From Metallyticus violacea (taxonomy: Eukaryota; Arthropoda; Insecta; Mantodea; Metallyticidae): 64,000 nt of DNA. The stretch lies in assembly GCA_030762175.1 (NCBI GenBank), contig CM060831.1, forward strand, positions 71,765,001 to 71,829,000, given 5' to 3'. Shown piece after piece: positions 1-10,857 of the stretch (positions are counted from its first letter, which is position 1; every line of letters begins with the position of its first letter). Made by a program: the position numbers and the translations under genes. The notes beneath the pieces were generated by a model, which saw nothing but the letters and a program-made list of their open reading frames with translations, ran no database searches and was not told the origin of the DNA.

Positions 1-559
1 AGAGGTGGAAAGAGGACTCGGAAGAATTGGCCTGCGTTCAATATGGTATCGAGGCTATGCATGTAATAAAAACTAATGAAAGAATGTTAGAACAAGGCTA
101 GAGTTATCAGCAGGTAGAAAATCGAGGCAGAATGTAATACAAAAGTCTTGTTGAGTCTATCGAATGAAATTAAACTAACCTGGGGAAAGAGGTATTCTCT
201 TTCTAGGGAGAAAGGGGAGACTAGGAATGGCCTAGTTTAGACTCGGAAGTTGGAAGGCTAAAAATAACGAATATTTCTGGTAGAAGATGCTGCTAATTTT
301 GTAGAGGGGATGAGAAATGGGTTCTGGCGGAATGTACCCACTGAGAACACCTGAGAAATGCACATTGGAAGAAGATTGACATGCTGATACCTGTTTGCGA
401 ACCACACTAAATTGCTTGAATTGCTAGCAAAAGTGATTGAAACTAGAAGCAATTTATTTTCTGGTTAGAACTCAATAAAGAGCCTAATTATGCATAATAT
501 ATTATTTTTTCAATCAAATATCTGTAAATATTGTTCTTCTTATTTTAATGTTTATTATA

Positions 560-608
<49 letters not shown>

Positions 609-718
609 GTTCCTCTTTCAAATTGTGTACATATTTAGGCATGCGCGGTCTACGACTAATGCATAAACTATATTTGTAATGTGTGTGCAGAATTTTAACA
701 ATAAAAATACACATACCG
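1..718 (+). mobile_element. LINE-A 3' end, copy 1 (truncated by window edge)
   Basis: Decayed 3' part of a non-LTR retrotransposon. The first ~450 bases resemble copy 4 at 26985 (both contain CAGGAAATCGAGGCAG-type sequence and GTTGGAAGGCTAAAAA). Read on the + strand they give a broken C-terminal finger region. The remainder is the 3' untranslated part shared by all four copies: TAGAACNCAATAA, CTGTAAATAT, TTAAGCATG, CTACGAC and a final CAATAAANATACAC. A long (ATT)n tract has expanded inside it at 558-608. No open frame remains. Confidence 0.65.
558..608. repeat. (ATT)n microsatellite
   Basis: About 17 uninterrupted ATT units within the 3' untranslated part of LINE-A copy 1, likely expanded from a short T-rich seed also present in the other copies. 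Poly-Ile readings on the other strand are artefacts of this tract. Confidence 0.95.
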
Positions 719-2844
719 CTAGCAATATTATGTAATGGTTGGTGACTCTGAAAAATGGTGTATAAACGTAGAAAAGTGATATACAGAGCCGCTCTGGCGG
801 GTCATTATGCATTACCATCAGGCAATTAGCAGAAAATGAAGCATCTTAAATGGACTGAGGAGAAACAACATTTAAAAATATATATGTGGATGGTAAAGAA
901 AATTAATTGAGCAGTATAAGATGAATGTACTAATAGTTAATAAGAGTACGGGGGGTTGAAATATCTTTCTATAGTTTATGCATCATATACAGGATGGCTC
1001 ACAAAGTGTAATAAGCCGACAATCGTTTAAATTGACCAATAAAATAAATCAGATTTTTTTCTAAACTTTTAGGAGGAAGGACCCTTTATGATAGCTTAAT
1101 GGATAACACAGTAGCATGCTCCATCATGATACTTATGGGGGTGGGGACTTCAGAACATAAATTAAAAGTTGTTTTACTGTTTAGATATTCTGATAATCTT
1201 CAAAATATTACGATTTTTTTTTGTTTAAAACATTTTTATAAAATGAAAATTTGAGCAGTTATAGTGTGCTTGAAACAAAACATATTACATAAAAATAAAC
1301 AACATTAGAACAAAATATTATAATTCATCATTTAATAAAGCGCTCAAAATTATTAACATTTTAAAACATAGTAATTCTTTTTGCAGGTTTTCTCTAACAT
1401 TTACTAGCATATACGGAGTAATAGTGCATTCAGGTATACTTTCCTTCATATTTTCTTCATTTGCATGTACTGAAGACACGACTTTTTGTTTCAAGAATCC
1501 CTAAAACGTACCCCAGATGTGCAATTTTAGGTGAACAGTGGCCATGAAACAGGCCGAGTACACGTCTAATTCACAGCTCTTGGAACTTGTCGTTCAGTAA
1601 TTAACATGTACTTCTTGCAAGATGGGTGGTGCATCATCTTGCTAGTACCACGTTTCTAGTCATACATTTAGGGTAGATTTTCCAAAATTTTAGGTAGTTA
1701 ATAGCTAAGAAATGACAATGTGACAATTTCTCCTACATTTATATTCATTATTAAAATATTTTTACCACAATTTCAAAATATGCTACATTTCTGAAAGCTA
1801 AACCATCAACATTGCCAAGATTGTTGATGGCTTTAAAATTGATAATTGCTAGATGACATATTTAGTCTTTCTTTCCCGTGTTTCTTTTACTGACTCACAA
1901 AGTGTAATTAAGATTCATAGTACTGTCTCAAACCTCTATACCTTTTCAAGATTTAATTTTAGAATAAACGTTTTTAACAAAGATTTCTTAATTTATCGAA
2001 GACAATCATATTATCTAAAAAGTATACCATCGTTCCATTTAAGTCTCTGAAGTTAACCCCCGGAGCTCCATAATGGATTCCACTAATGTGCTATCTATGA
2101 AAATATCATGAAGGCCCCGTCCTCTGAAAAATCTAGAAAAAAACCAGCATTTAGTTTTTTTGATCGAATACTAATTTTCTATACTTTATGCAGGTCATTC
2201 GGTATTTAGTAATATTTATCTTCATAATAAGATGAACAATGGTAGCCAATACATTACTTCTGCCACAAAATATGCGCAGATAATAATGTCAATAACGCAG
2301 TACTATTTCACGTGTACTATTGAATGAATATTTAAAATACGGTTGGGATCCAGATGGAGAGTTGCAGATGGAAGCTATAGAAAGATTTGCCTATAATCCA
2401 ATACTGTTATTTGTCTCACGTTACAGTTTTTCTTTTCAGTACTAAGAATCAAACACAATGGTTTTTATAAAAAAAAAGTTTAATTGAGTGAATGAATAAT
2501 TATGTTTGAAAATTTCCCATTGAATGCCGTATCTAAACTCCAGGGAAAAAATTGCTAGGCTGGGTTAACTCTGATTGAGATTTTTATTAATAATTAACGA
2601 ACTAGTTCAGCTACTTAATCAACGTAAACGCGGAATTAGCAATAGCCCCACCTGAATTTTAAGGGTTTTCTCTGTATAACTCACCGTAAAAATTTCTACA
2701 CATTCAAAAAATTCTACATATCTATGCTGTGTAGCGAATATAGATATTTTTTCCTTGACTAGGTTTGTGTGCGCTCTTGCTTTGTTAAGAACCGTATTTT
2801 CATTTCGAATCGTTAATACTTTTCTATCTTTTCTTACCTAGGTA

Positions 2845-3395
2845 ACACATGTATACTCTCGTTCTGGGGAGAAAGGCAGGATTCGGAATGGTCTGGTTTA
2901 GAATGGGAGATTGGAAGCCTAAAAAAAAGACGGATAATTCTGGTGGGAGTGTTTGCTCATTTTGCTACTGAGAAATGGGTAAATATTCAGCCTAATGCAC
3001 CCACTGGGAGCACCTGATTTAAACGCTGTTTCCAGACATTTTCTTAAGGCAGTTAGATAAATTAGGATGTTGGGATCTTTATGCGTATCACAATTGGCTG
3101 AATACGAGCATTTTTCTAGTCAAAGTGTGCAAAGTCTGAAACTATTTTCTGGTTAGAATGAAATAACTAATATAACTGTAAATATTACGTAACTTGTTTA
3201 CGGTCATTTATGTAAATATTTATTTCCTATTTTTTAATTTTTATTTATTTGTTAATTTTTCTTTTTATATTTTTCCCTCTCTTTAATTGTGTATCATACT
3301 TAAGCATATATGGACTACGACCCACGCATTAATTATGTTTCTAACATATTAAGTTTTATAACAATAAAGATACATCTAGTACTGCTACTATGACT
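2845..3395 (+). mobile_element. LINE-A 3' end, copy 2
   Basis: Shares with copies 1 and 4 the block TCTGGGGAGAAAGGCAGG...GTTTAGAATGGGAGATTGGAAGCC and then the 3' untranslated block ending CAATAAAGATACATC. The coding part is full of stops and frameshifts. Orientation is +, opposite to the host gene. Confidence 0.65.
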
Positions 3396-3977
3396 AGGTA
3401 GCGCCGTGCTTTCTACTTCTTTTCTTTATTGCTCTACTTGTCGGCTGTTGTCTTTGTTATAAGTAACTACATTTGGACTCCGGACTTGTTCTTCCAGGCT
3501 ATCGCCTAGCTGGATGGGAACTCACGTTCTATCGTTCTGCGACGATATCCTCCATTAAGACTTATCAACAAAATTCTTCTTTAACATTTGATAAATTAAT
3601 TGTTTATTATGTGTATAGTATTTTTACATTTATCTTTTCATTATAATAGCTGTAATATACGTACATTGAAATCAATGCGTCATTCATTTTTTAAAATTTA
3701 AACTAAAAATATAATATCCAAATGCACATTTGAAACAATATTTAATTTATAAGCTAATTGTTTTTCTTGAAGTTGAAGATTGGCTATATTAAATTAAGTT
3801 GTTATAAATTATGTGATTGTTGAATTCTATTAAATATTATATTAAGTACTTGAATTTCTGTCATACTTTCTATTTAAAATCAACCACACAAGAACATTCA
3901 TAGTCATGTACTACTGGGTACTTTGTCCAAATGCATTTGTGGTAGCAGTCCAGATATGAAAAAGGGAATTAATAATA

Positions 3978-4557
3978 TGGAGGATACCAAAAATGTATAC
4001 TTTAACAGTAGATATCTATTTAATATATTTCAAAGTTTGACCGAAAAGCAACAGTAAGGTATAGTGTGATGTTCTGTAAACAGATATGACACGTTATGCT
4101 AGCGTTGCTACAACAAAATGGAGCCAAAATTATCGTTTGAACAGCGGAAAGCAATTTTGAAGTGGTATTGGAAAACCGAGAATGTTCTTGAAGTTCAAAG
4201 GCAATGGAGACGTATGTACAGAACAGAACTGCGAACGCGAGTAACAATTACAAGCAATCGAGACAAATTTGAGACTCCTGGTACCGTACACCGAAGAAAA
4301 CCAGCTACACTGGCAACACTTCGGGAAGAAATTGAAACTGCATGTGCTGCAATCGCTGAGGACACTTTCGCAAACGTTGCTCAATCAGTAGTTCAACGTA
4401 CCCAGAAGTGTATCGACGGTGGACATTTTGAGCAACGTAATAACTGTAAAAGTTAAGATGATCAATGCTTATCATTTTCTGTTTGTGTGAATTTAGTTTT
4501 ATGTAAACATAGTTTTTTCTTTGCTTGAAGTAGGTATATACTTTTTGGCCCCCTCTG
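3978..4557 (+). mobile_element. Internally deleted transposon, DUF4817-type transposase family
   Basis: A 580-bp unit. The right end reads, outward in, CAGAGGGGGCCAAAAAGTAT; the left end is a diverged match (TGGAGGATACCAAAAATGTA). A TA flanks each side, as expected for target duplications of the IS630/Tc1/mariner superfamily. The only coding part is the 112-codon frame at 4118-4456. A complete relative would be much longer, so most of the transposase, including the DDE catalytic core, has been lost. It is therefore non-autonomous. Confidence 0.6.
4118..4456 (+). pseudogene. Shortened transposase: N-terminal helix-turn-helix joined to C-terminus
   Basis: An uninterrupted 112-codon frame starting at an ATG in favourable context. 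Residues 1-35 (MEPKLSFEQRKAIL...WYWKTENVLEVQRQWRR) match the N-terminal helix-turn-helix of arthropod transposases with a DUF4817 domain. The segment around TPGTVHRRKPATLATLREEIE matches the linker after it. Residues 90-107 (VVQRTQKCIDGGHFEQR) match the very C-terminus of the same proteins. The catalytic middle is missing, by deletion of the parent element. Whether it is transcribed is unknown; it would have DNA-binding potential but no transposition activity. Recognition is from family patterns, not from a search. Confidence 0.6.
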
Positions 4558-4862
4558 TATTTAAGATATTTTTATGTTCATTAATAATGTAATCAAATGT
4601 GATTTCTGTATTTAATGATTCAGTCTAGCCTCAATTCGTAATTTCTTAAGCATAGTGAAACAATTTATGAATATTTATTTACTGCATTATTCGCACATAA
4701 TCTATCCGAGTTGCATTTACCCTTCATTTCAGCAACAGTTACTCAATATTTATTTCCTGAATATTTTAAAAGTAAACATTAAAATACAAAAATACAGTTA
4801 AGGTGTTGCTACCTATATATCTCTAGAACTTTTCGTAATGAACGCCTATGAAGAGCACTTAC

Positions 4863-5189
4863 CTGCGCCGGCTTGTTGCGGTGGTATAATGTCTGGGTTC
4901 TTCTCATCGCTGTCTCCGCTTTCGGTGCCGCCACCGCCAGGGTCCAGCTTATTGATGGGGCTGCTGCTGCCCTTGTCGCCTCCAGACATGGAGCCGCCCC
5001 CTCCGGAACCCGGACTGCGGCCTCTGGCTTCGTGTACCGCCGCTTTGTGCCGCTTCCGCCGGTCCTCGTTATGTGTGCATTGCAGCCGCAGCACCACTCC
5101 CACGACCACGGCCACGATCAGCAGCGCTGATACTACTCCAATCAGCACGCTCAGCATCGGCGTGAACCGGAACGATTGACGCGGTCTCT
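4863..5189 (-). CDS. Sidestep-family receptor, transmembrane and cytoplasmic exon
   Basis: Exon of 327 bp, phase 1 to phase 1. The acceptor is TTGTACAG before 5189 and the donor is GTAAGT at 4862-4857. The junction completes Glu (SEK-E-RPRQSF). A hydrophobic run from MLSVLIGVVSALLIV to VVVGVVLRL is the membrane span, followed by the basic stop-transfer EDRRKRHK, so the N-terminus is outside and the tail inside the cell. The tail seen here is Gly/Ser/Pro rich with an acidic part (GDSDEKNPDIIPP) also typical of Side proteins. The exon is clearly more GC-rich than its surroundings. The ATG at 5157 lies inside the protein and is not its start. The tail must continue in at least one more exon, because the exon ends with an open phase-1 donor; none was found in the remaining 4.8 kb. 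Confidence 0.9.
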
Positions 5190-5975
5190 CTGTACAACAT
5201 AAATTGTCTTTTGTGTCTCAAGGCAATGGAATGTTGCACAAATATTCAGTTATCAAATCTAATAAGACAAAGTTTCCCTTGCACAGCGTCAGCGAACCAT
5301 TCGGTGATAGCAAAATGTACCTTTTCAAAATAGTTGAAGAGCTACAGGCTAAAATCACTTGCAGCAAAGACAACTGATAAGTTATTTATGCAAAGTTCAT
5401 ATTTTACAGAATAATATCAAGAGATTTAACTAGAGATTGGTTTTCGATACTCTCGATACTTCGATATTAAAGTCTATTGAAAGATACCTCGATACTTTAG
5501 CTACATTTAGTAAATGTAACACTTTTTAATATTGTCACAAGTAAAATTGTAATGTGGTTGCAAGAAACACTTCATAAACTTCTAAATAGAGGAACGGGTA
5601 CTAACAAATTGGATGCACTTTAAGCCATGGCCGTCGACCCCATAATAAAAGCACATCCTTATATTTCTTCAGATGGTTTAGTGACAGTCTAAGTTAATAT
5701 TTTTTTTAAAAAAATAATCACATATTAGAGTGTGAATATGTGCTGAATTTCAGTTTGAAGTATATGGAAAAATTACAACTTCATTAATAAAAGAAATTAA
5801 TGGTCAGCATTTCACATTAAGCTATCTAATTACAGGTAGAACGTTTTTTTTGCATGAACGCTTATTTTACGTTAATACCTAGCTGTTATTTTGAAGTGAC
5901 AAAAGAGGGTGGGTTTTTTATTCGGGTGTTTTGAGTTAAGATTTGTAAAAATATTTTTGGGAGATAGAAAATCTC

Positions 5976-6020
<45 letters not shown>
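5976..6020. repeat. (CAAT)n microsatellite
   Basis: About 11 tandem CAAT (ATCA) units. A short forward frame reading repeated Asn-Gln-Ser-Ile is produced by this tract and is not a gene. Confidence 0.95.
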
Positions 6021-6021
<1 letters not shown>

Positions 6022-6101
6022 TAAAGAAACATGTCATCTGTATGTCATCTCAATTCATAAAATTGTTTTTATTGAACTTTCCAACTCGGATAGTTAGATG
6101 T

Positions 6102-6361
6102 ATTTTATTTAAGGACGCTATTTAACATATTTGACCACTAGCGCCCAATTCAATACAGTCATGAAATGATTGACACATTTTATTCAGAGGTCTCTCTTTC
6201 AAGCTTGAGGTTTTTACGTGCCGTAAATCTACGACACGGGATCAACGGCTTCATCAAACGAAGGAAGTCATACTTAGAATTTCATTCATCCTGACCGGGT
6301 TTGACCCCGCGATCTTGGATCTACGAGGAAAGATGGTTACTACTAAGTGACCAGGACCGAC
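6102..6361 (-). mobile_element. SINE-B copy B1
   Basis: Full-length but diverged copy of the B family. Reading the minus strand from 6361 it starts GTCGGTCCTGG, followed by a box-A-like GTAACCAT region and a box-B-like GGTCAAACCCGG (normally GGTTCGAACCC). The body contains GACGCTA and a T-rich tail at the left. Its 5' end lies only about 20 bp from a mariner end at 6383. Confidence 0.75.
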
Positions 6362-6382
6362 GGAAATATTTTATTTGATATA

Positions 6383-7696
6383 CGAGGCGTGTACGAAAAG
6401 TATCGATTTGACAAAAAGGCATAAAATATTTGTTTTCACAACAACATTGATTTGACATGAAAGAGCATTGCTTAACCTGTTTTTCGACATAGTTGCCCCC
6501 ATTGTTCAGGCATTTGTCATAGCGGGAAATCAACTTTTGTATGCCTCTTTAAAGAAAGATGCCTCCATTGAAGAGAGCCACTGCTTAACACCGTTTTTGC
6601 GTCATTATTTCTGTCAAAGCGCCTTCCTCCGAGCTCACGCTTCATATTCAAGAACAAGTAGTAGTCAGAAGGCGCGATATCGTGGATGTATGGAGCATGA
6701 TTGAACTGCTCCCAACCGAATTGTTGAATATTGTTTTGTGTAACACCAGCAGAATGGGACGTGCGTTGTCATGAAGCAACACCATACCTTGACTGAGCAT
6801 TTCACGCCTTTTGTTTTGAATTGTGTGCCGAAGACTTCACAATGTTTCACAGTATCGTACCGATGGTTGCATCTCTGGGAAGGAACTCAACAAGCAGAAT
6901 GCCCGGTCTGTCCCAGAACACAGAGCACATGATGTTTCGTGATGACAACGTTGTTTTAAATTTTTGTTGTTTGGGGGATCCTGTGTGCCCCCACTCCATC
7001 GACTTTGTTAGATTCTGGAGTCACATGACATACCCAAGTTTCATCACCGGTCACTGTCCTGTTTAAGAATTCATCTCCCTCATCACTGTATCGGGTAAGA
7101 AATATCAAAGCACTGTCAAGTCGCTTCGTTTTGTGGACATCCGTAAGCATCTTCGGAAATCAACGGCAACACAAATTTGCGATAATTTAAGCGCTTTGTG
7201 ACAATCTCATGCACAAGAGTTTTTGAAATTTTTGTAAACACATTACAAAGTATTCTTATTGTGAACCATCTATTTTCACGAATTGCCTCATTCAATTGTT
7301 TAACCAAACCATCAGTGGCAACAGAAGGCCGCCCTCTCCGTGCTTCGTCGTGAACATTAGGTAGTCCATCATTGAATTGTCTAACCCACTTTCTCGCCAT
7401 TCTATTTGTCATTACATTTCCACCGTAAATCTCTACAAGTTGACGACGAATTTCAGCAGGCTTAACATTCCTTGCGTTCAAAAACCATATTACGGAACGC
7501 ACTTCACAGTCGGCGGGATCAGAAATTGTCTTAAACTTTTCGAACCATCACAAACAACTGTAAACACAACACGATTCGATTGTAATGGCATCAGTGGACA
7601 GACCATGAACCAGAGAGACAAGTGCGCATGTATGGAACTGCGACGCGTTGTGATGGTGGCAGAACGAAATGGTACTTGTTTTCCGGACACACCTCG
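6383..7696 (-). mobile_element. Mariner element with both inverted repeats, decayed transposase
   Basis: The terminal inverted repeats are CGAGGCGTGTACGAAAAGTA at the left and CGAGGTGTGTCCGGAAAACA (minus strand) at the right. Each is flanked by TA (6381-6382, 7697-7698), the mariner target duplication. The 1314-bp length is typical for a complete mariner. The minus strand encodes a recognisable transposase in several frames: N-terminal helix-turn-helix part at 7116-7502, the VTGDETW catalytic block at 6956-7150, and the C-terminal RYDKCLNNGGNYVEK near 6470-6530. Frameshifts and the lack of a continuous frame make it inactive. Confidence 0.88.
6470..7502 (-). pseudogene. Mariner transposase pseudogene
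   Basis: The 128-codon segment 7502-7116 begins near the usual N-terminus (MRSVIWFLNARNVKPAEI) and contains WVRQFNDG, NVHDEARRGRPS and the second helix-turn-helix (RENRWFTIRILCNVF). A frameshift near 7130-7150 moves the reading to MLTDVHKTKRLDSAL and then VTGDETW, which holds the first catalytic Asp. The C-terminal YDKCLNNGGNYVEK is in another frame. The middle, with the remaining two acidic residues, is too broken to confirm. It is the former transposase of the element above. Confidence 0.85.
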
Positions 7697-7845
7697 TATT
7701 AATGCTCTCAAAATAACAAAATTAAAAATTTGTATTTTAGTTGACAAAAATATGAAAGTAGTATTGAGAACATTTGGTATCGTCCCATCTTTTAACACAT
7801 TGTTCGCAATAATTTGGAATATCCAAAAAGTGTACTTAGTAAATA

Positions 7846-8480
7846 CAGGGTGGTTAAAAAAAGCCGAAGATCCTACGCCATATAGTTGTAACAAAAGAAA
7901 GTTTGATACATGTTATTTCGTGAGCTAAAGGAGACAAACTTGATAGCACTCAAGAACCTGAGCATGTCCTAAACTAATATGTGTTACTGAGTAACAATGT
8001 CACAAAATGCTCGTTTTCTTAATTTGGGAAAATCAGATGAATTTGCACAGAGATCACCATATTTGGAGAAAATGATAGTATGGACCGCTATGTCTTCCTA
8101 TCATTAAGAGGTTTATGGGAATAGAATTAATGTCATATCAGAAGTGTACAAAAAGCGAGTTTTCAGGAAGATTTGGACACATTTTATGCGCCCAACAATC
8201 TTAATATGCACAAGTGCTTCAACAAGATGAGGTTATCTCCCATATTGGTAATGAGAATGGGCACAAATCCAACAGCTGATTGCCGGTCGGCTGATTTATA
8301 GACACTTGGATTTTCCATATCACAGTTCCTTGAATAAACTTCGTCAAAGCATCGAAACAGTTCTTGTAACAGAGGAGCAGTGTGAAGCGATGACCACTAG
8401 AATGATAAACCGTTAAAACATGCCGTACACAATAATGGAATATATGATGGAATACACAGTTGTACTGTAGATAATGTGGT
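7846..8480 (+). mobile_element. Transposase-family relic (DUF4817-type element), right end unclear
   Basis: Starts with the inverted-repeat-like CAGGGTGGTTAAAAAAAGCC after a TA. Downstream, broken forward frames give LRQSIETVLVTEEQCEAMTT and RMINR...HNNGIYDGIH, resembling the C-terminal regulatory helices and ending (RMINRL..CVNNNGGYIE) of arthropod DUF4817-type transposases. Many stops interrupt it. I found no matching right inverted repeat, so the right limit is a guess. Confidence 0.5.
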
Positions 8481-8836
8481 AATGACAGTTGCCCCTTAAA
8501 AAGATACTAGTATTTGTCCTTATAGTAGAACATATCCTACCTTTGTGTACGACGTGTTACTAAAGTATTGTGGTTACCTTTTTTTCTGGAGTGGGCATCC
8601 GTATTTGGCACGGAATCATGGTTCCGAATATTTTGACGTAAAATAACTTATTTAAATTATATTTTAGAAAATAAATAATGTACATAGAGAAACTTTATTT
8701 TTAGATATTTCCCTAATACATTATTTAAACTGGATAAAGGGTTTTGGCGTATTATTTATTTAATTTTAACTACTTATTTGAAGTGCGATTTTTTTTTCAT
8801 TCAAGCTGTGTATTAATCTGTTTGGAAACTGAGTCA

Positions 8837-8985
8837 TAGAGAAAAAAATTGAACTTCATGGCCAGGACTTGAACTATGGTTCTTCGGCTTGCCGTGCTGT
8901 TGCTCTTACTATCTTTGTCCGATCTCCGAAACTCCCGCATACGGGTCTATTATACCCTTTAAGATTATCTCGGAGAATTTTTATG
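8837..8985 (-). mobile_element. SINE-C copy C1
   Basis: On the minus strand: AGGGTATAATAGACC leader, then TAGTAAGAGCAACAGCACGG (box-A half of a tRNA-like region), AAGCCGAAG and AGTTCAAGTCC (box-B-like). The same order occurs at 23262-23445 on the other strand. Diverged; no target duplication recognised. Confidence 0.6.
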
Positions 8986-9327
8986 GCTATAAGGCGACCC
9001 GAATATATTTAAGTTTTCAACAGATTATGTGAAGCAAGCCCTTTTGTTTTAAATATCCTTTACAATTTTAACAGTTCAGATAATCGCTGTGCAGAGGTCT
9101 CGGCTTTCAGAATCTCTATTACTTTCTTTCTACGTTTTTGGTCCTCTGATCTGAACACGAATCTTAAGAGATTATTACTGCTGCGGAGAGACTATTTAAA
9201 TGACCTGCGAATGGCAGGCAAAGTTAAAGAACAATTATCACGCAGCTAGAGGTCTGAAGGAACACAACGTCTGTACATCAATAAAATCAATAATAATTAA
9301 TAAATGTAAAAAAACATGAGACTGTAC

Positions 9328-9636
9328 CTTTCTCGGAGGTGAGCTGTTTCTCCGGTAACCTCAGGGTAGAAGCCTGGACGACAAATGGTTCGCTACGACC
9401 CTTGTGGTTAAAGGAATATATACAGGCTTGATAGTGGGAGCCGGGTTCGAGTCCCGCCACATTGAAGCGCGGCACAGACGAGGTGATGTTATGTCTCACG
9501 GCCTGTGATGTCGCCTCGCGAACCTCAAGCATGAAATACTGCTCCATTCCGCCGTTGAAGCCGGGAGAACATTGAACTGAGAATGACGTCATGGACGTGT
9601 TGCTTACGGTACAGTTGTACACCTGGTCCGGGCGAC
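9328..9636 (-). CDS. Sidestep-family receptor, fibronectin type III exon
   Basis: Exon of 309 bp, phase 1 to phase 1, after the last Ig exon. The acceptor is GTCTACAG before 9636 and the donor GTACAG begins at 9327. The junction with the previous exon completes a Gly codon (HIIAA-G-RPDQVYNC). The domain shows YNCTVSNTS, SVQCSPGFNGGMEQYFMLEV, FNVAGLEPGSHYQ and NHKGRSEPFVVQASTL, the usual strand pattern of an FN3 module and very close to the membrane-proximal FN3 of Side proteins. NCT, NTS and NIT are candidate N-glycosylation sites. The end (PEKQLTSEK) is the juxtamembrane stalk, continued in the next exon. Reading on past the donor gives intronic residues ending at a stop near 9287, which I exclude. 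Confidence 0.92.
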
Positions 9637-10053
9637 CTGTAGACACACATTGCAATATTTATAAAGTTTACAGTAAGCCTGCTAGATGCAAAACTCACCT
9701 TACCAAAAATTTCCACAAGGTAAAAAACATAAATTTGAAAATTAAATTTAAAGTTATTATTTCAAATATGGTACACAATTAATATAATGGCTAATCGATA
9801 TTAAATTTTTATTAGGAGAACCTTGCAAACAAGCTAATCACTTCAGTATCTATAAAACTTTCACAAAATATATATTCCCCTTCAATGTAATTTGTAATGT
9901 TCATTAGGTAATACACTTTTTTGAAAAAAATTAAGAGATTGTTTCCTCCAAATTAATATCAAAATATTTTAGTGTTTACCAACATTTCAAAACATTTTAG
10001 TGTTTCCTCATTTGTTGATATAACGTTTCAGCCAGAATCTCTGCAACAAATTC

Positions 10054-10077
10054 GGAGGAGAGAGAGAGAGAGAGAGA
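10054..10077. repeat. (GA)n microsatellite
   Basis: About 11 GA units between unremarkable AT-rich sequences. Confidence 0.9.
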
Positions 10078-10422
10078 TCCAACAATGAGGAACATCTTTT
10101 GTTAAACAGCCTATGTTCTCTGACCGTATCTGTTTGATTTAATGGAAAATATTAAAATAATGAAATATAAAATAATCATATATTTAACAATAAATAAAAA
10201 TAAACAAATAAAATACAAACGAAGTGACATTAGGAATGCCACACACGCAGCTGGGTTCGCTCTACATATTTTACAGTGCTCTCCCACATTATTAATATTT
10301 TCAGAGCTGAGCTGTCTTACTTTCATCATAAATTTACCTCTCCTCTACTTCCTTGTCTGCCAGGAGAGCCCAGCGTGTCCATCTCCTTCTGTTCAATCCG
10401 GTGAAAGGTCATGGTAGATATT

Positions 10423-10470
10423 CGGCCGTTTCATGCCCGAATTGAATGGGACACTGATAATATGAGGTGT
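10423..10470 (+). mobile_element. SINE-B tail fragment, inverted
   Basis: CGGCCGTTTCATGCCCGAATTGAATGGGAC-type sequence is the reverse complement of the GTCCCATTCAATTCAGGGCATGAAACGGCCG block seen in the other B copies. This fragment is therefore on the opposite strand from B2 180 bp to the right. Confidence 0.7.
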
Positions 10471-10649
10471 AAAACAGTGTCCGTAAATAGACCAAATAAA
10501 TTAATTCACACTTACTGTACTATTCCTTATAGAAATTTTAAATAGGAAGAGTGCAAAGAGGAAGGTTAAGAACCACTTGAAGGACATGGATTGGCAGTAG
10601 ACAATTTAGCAATGTAAAGAGATGATTCCGCTAGAAATACAATAAGGTA

Positions 10650-10790
10650 TGAAACGGCCGCAGAATTTACTCTGAGGCCTCTTCTTTCAGGCCTGAGGTT
10701 CTTTTTCGTACCGTAAATCTACGGGTTTACTTCCCTTCCATAGGAAGCCATACTTAGAATTTTACGACCGATCGACAGTAAGCGAGAATC
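10650..10790 (-). mobile_element. SINE-B copy B2 (broken)
   Basis: Contains GAAACGGCCG, CAGAGGCCTC-like, TTCAGGCCTGAGGTTCTTTTTCG and GGAAGCCATACTTAGAATTTTACG of the B family. The tRNA-like head is degraded, and the tail beyond GAAACGGCCG is missing here. Confidence 0.7.
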
Positions 10791-10828
10791 TGACATACGA
10801 GAGCTTTGACTCTGAATAATCGTCCAGT

Positions 10829-10857
10829 ACCACCACCACCACCACCACCACCACCAA
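10829..10857. repeat. (CCA)n microsatellite
   Basis: Nine to ten CCA units; gives a poly-Gly reading on the minus strand that is not a gene. Confidence 0.95.

Larger units (their letters stand above)
1..4862 (-). other. Intron after the transmembrane exon (open at window edge)
   Basis: Begins at the GTAAGT donor (4862) and runs off the window. It holds two LINE-A 3' ends (1-718, 2845-3395) and a deleted transposon (3978-4557). In 719-2844, 3396-3977 and 4558-4862 I see only AT-rich sequence without a supported gene. A transposon-end-like ACAGGATGGCTCACAAAG occurs near 1000, and CTCACAAAGTGTAAT recurs near 1895. No further cytoplasmic exon was recognised. Confidence 0.6.
5190..9327 (-). other. 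Intron between FN3 and transmembrane exons
   Basis: 4138 bp bounded by GT...AG on the minus strand, phase 1. It contains a (CAAT)n tract, SINE-B copy B1, a mariner with both inverted repeats, a transposase relic and SINE-C copy C1. The stretches 5190-5975 and 8490-8836 hold nothing I can name. Confidence 0.8.

Noticed and set aside
4838..5179. Forward frames of 85-113 codons opposite the membrane exon
   Set aside because: They are the antisense of a GC-rich exon with proven splice sites and reading frame; Pro-rich readings mirror the Gly-rich tail.
7377..7928. 183-codon forward frame
   Set aside because: Antisense of the mariner transposase N-terminus running past the element end; composition is not protein-like.
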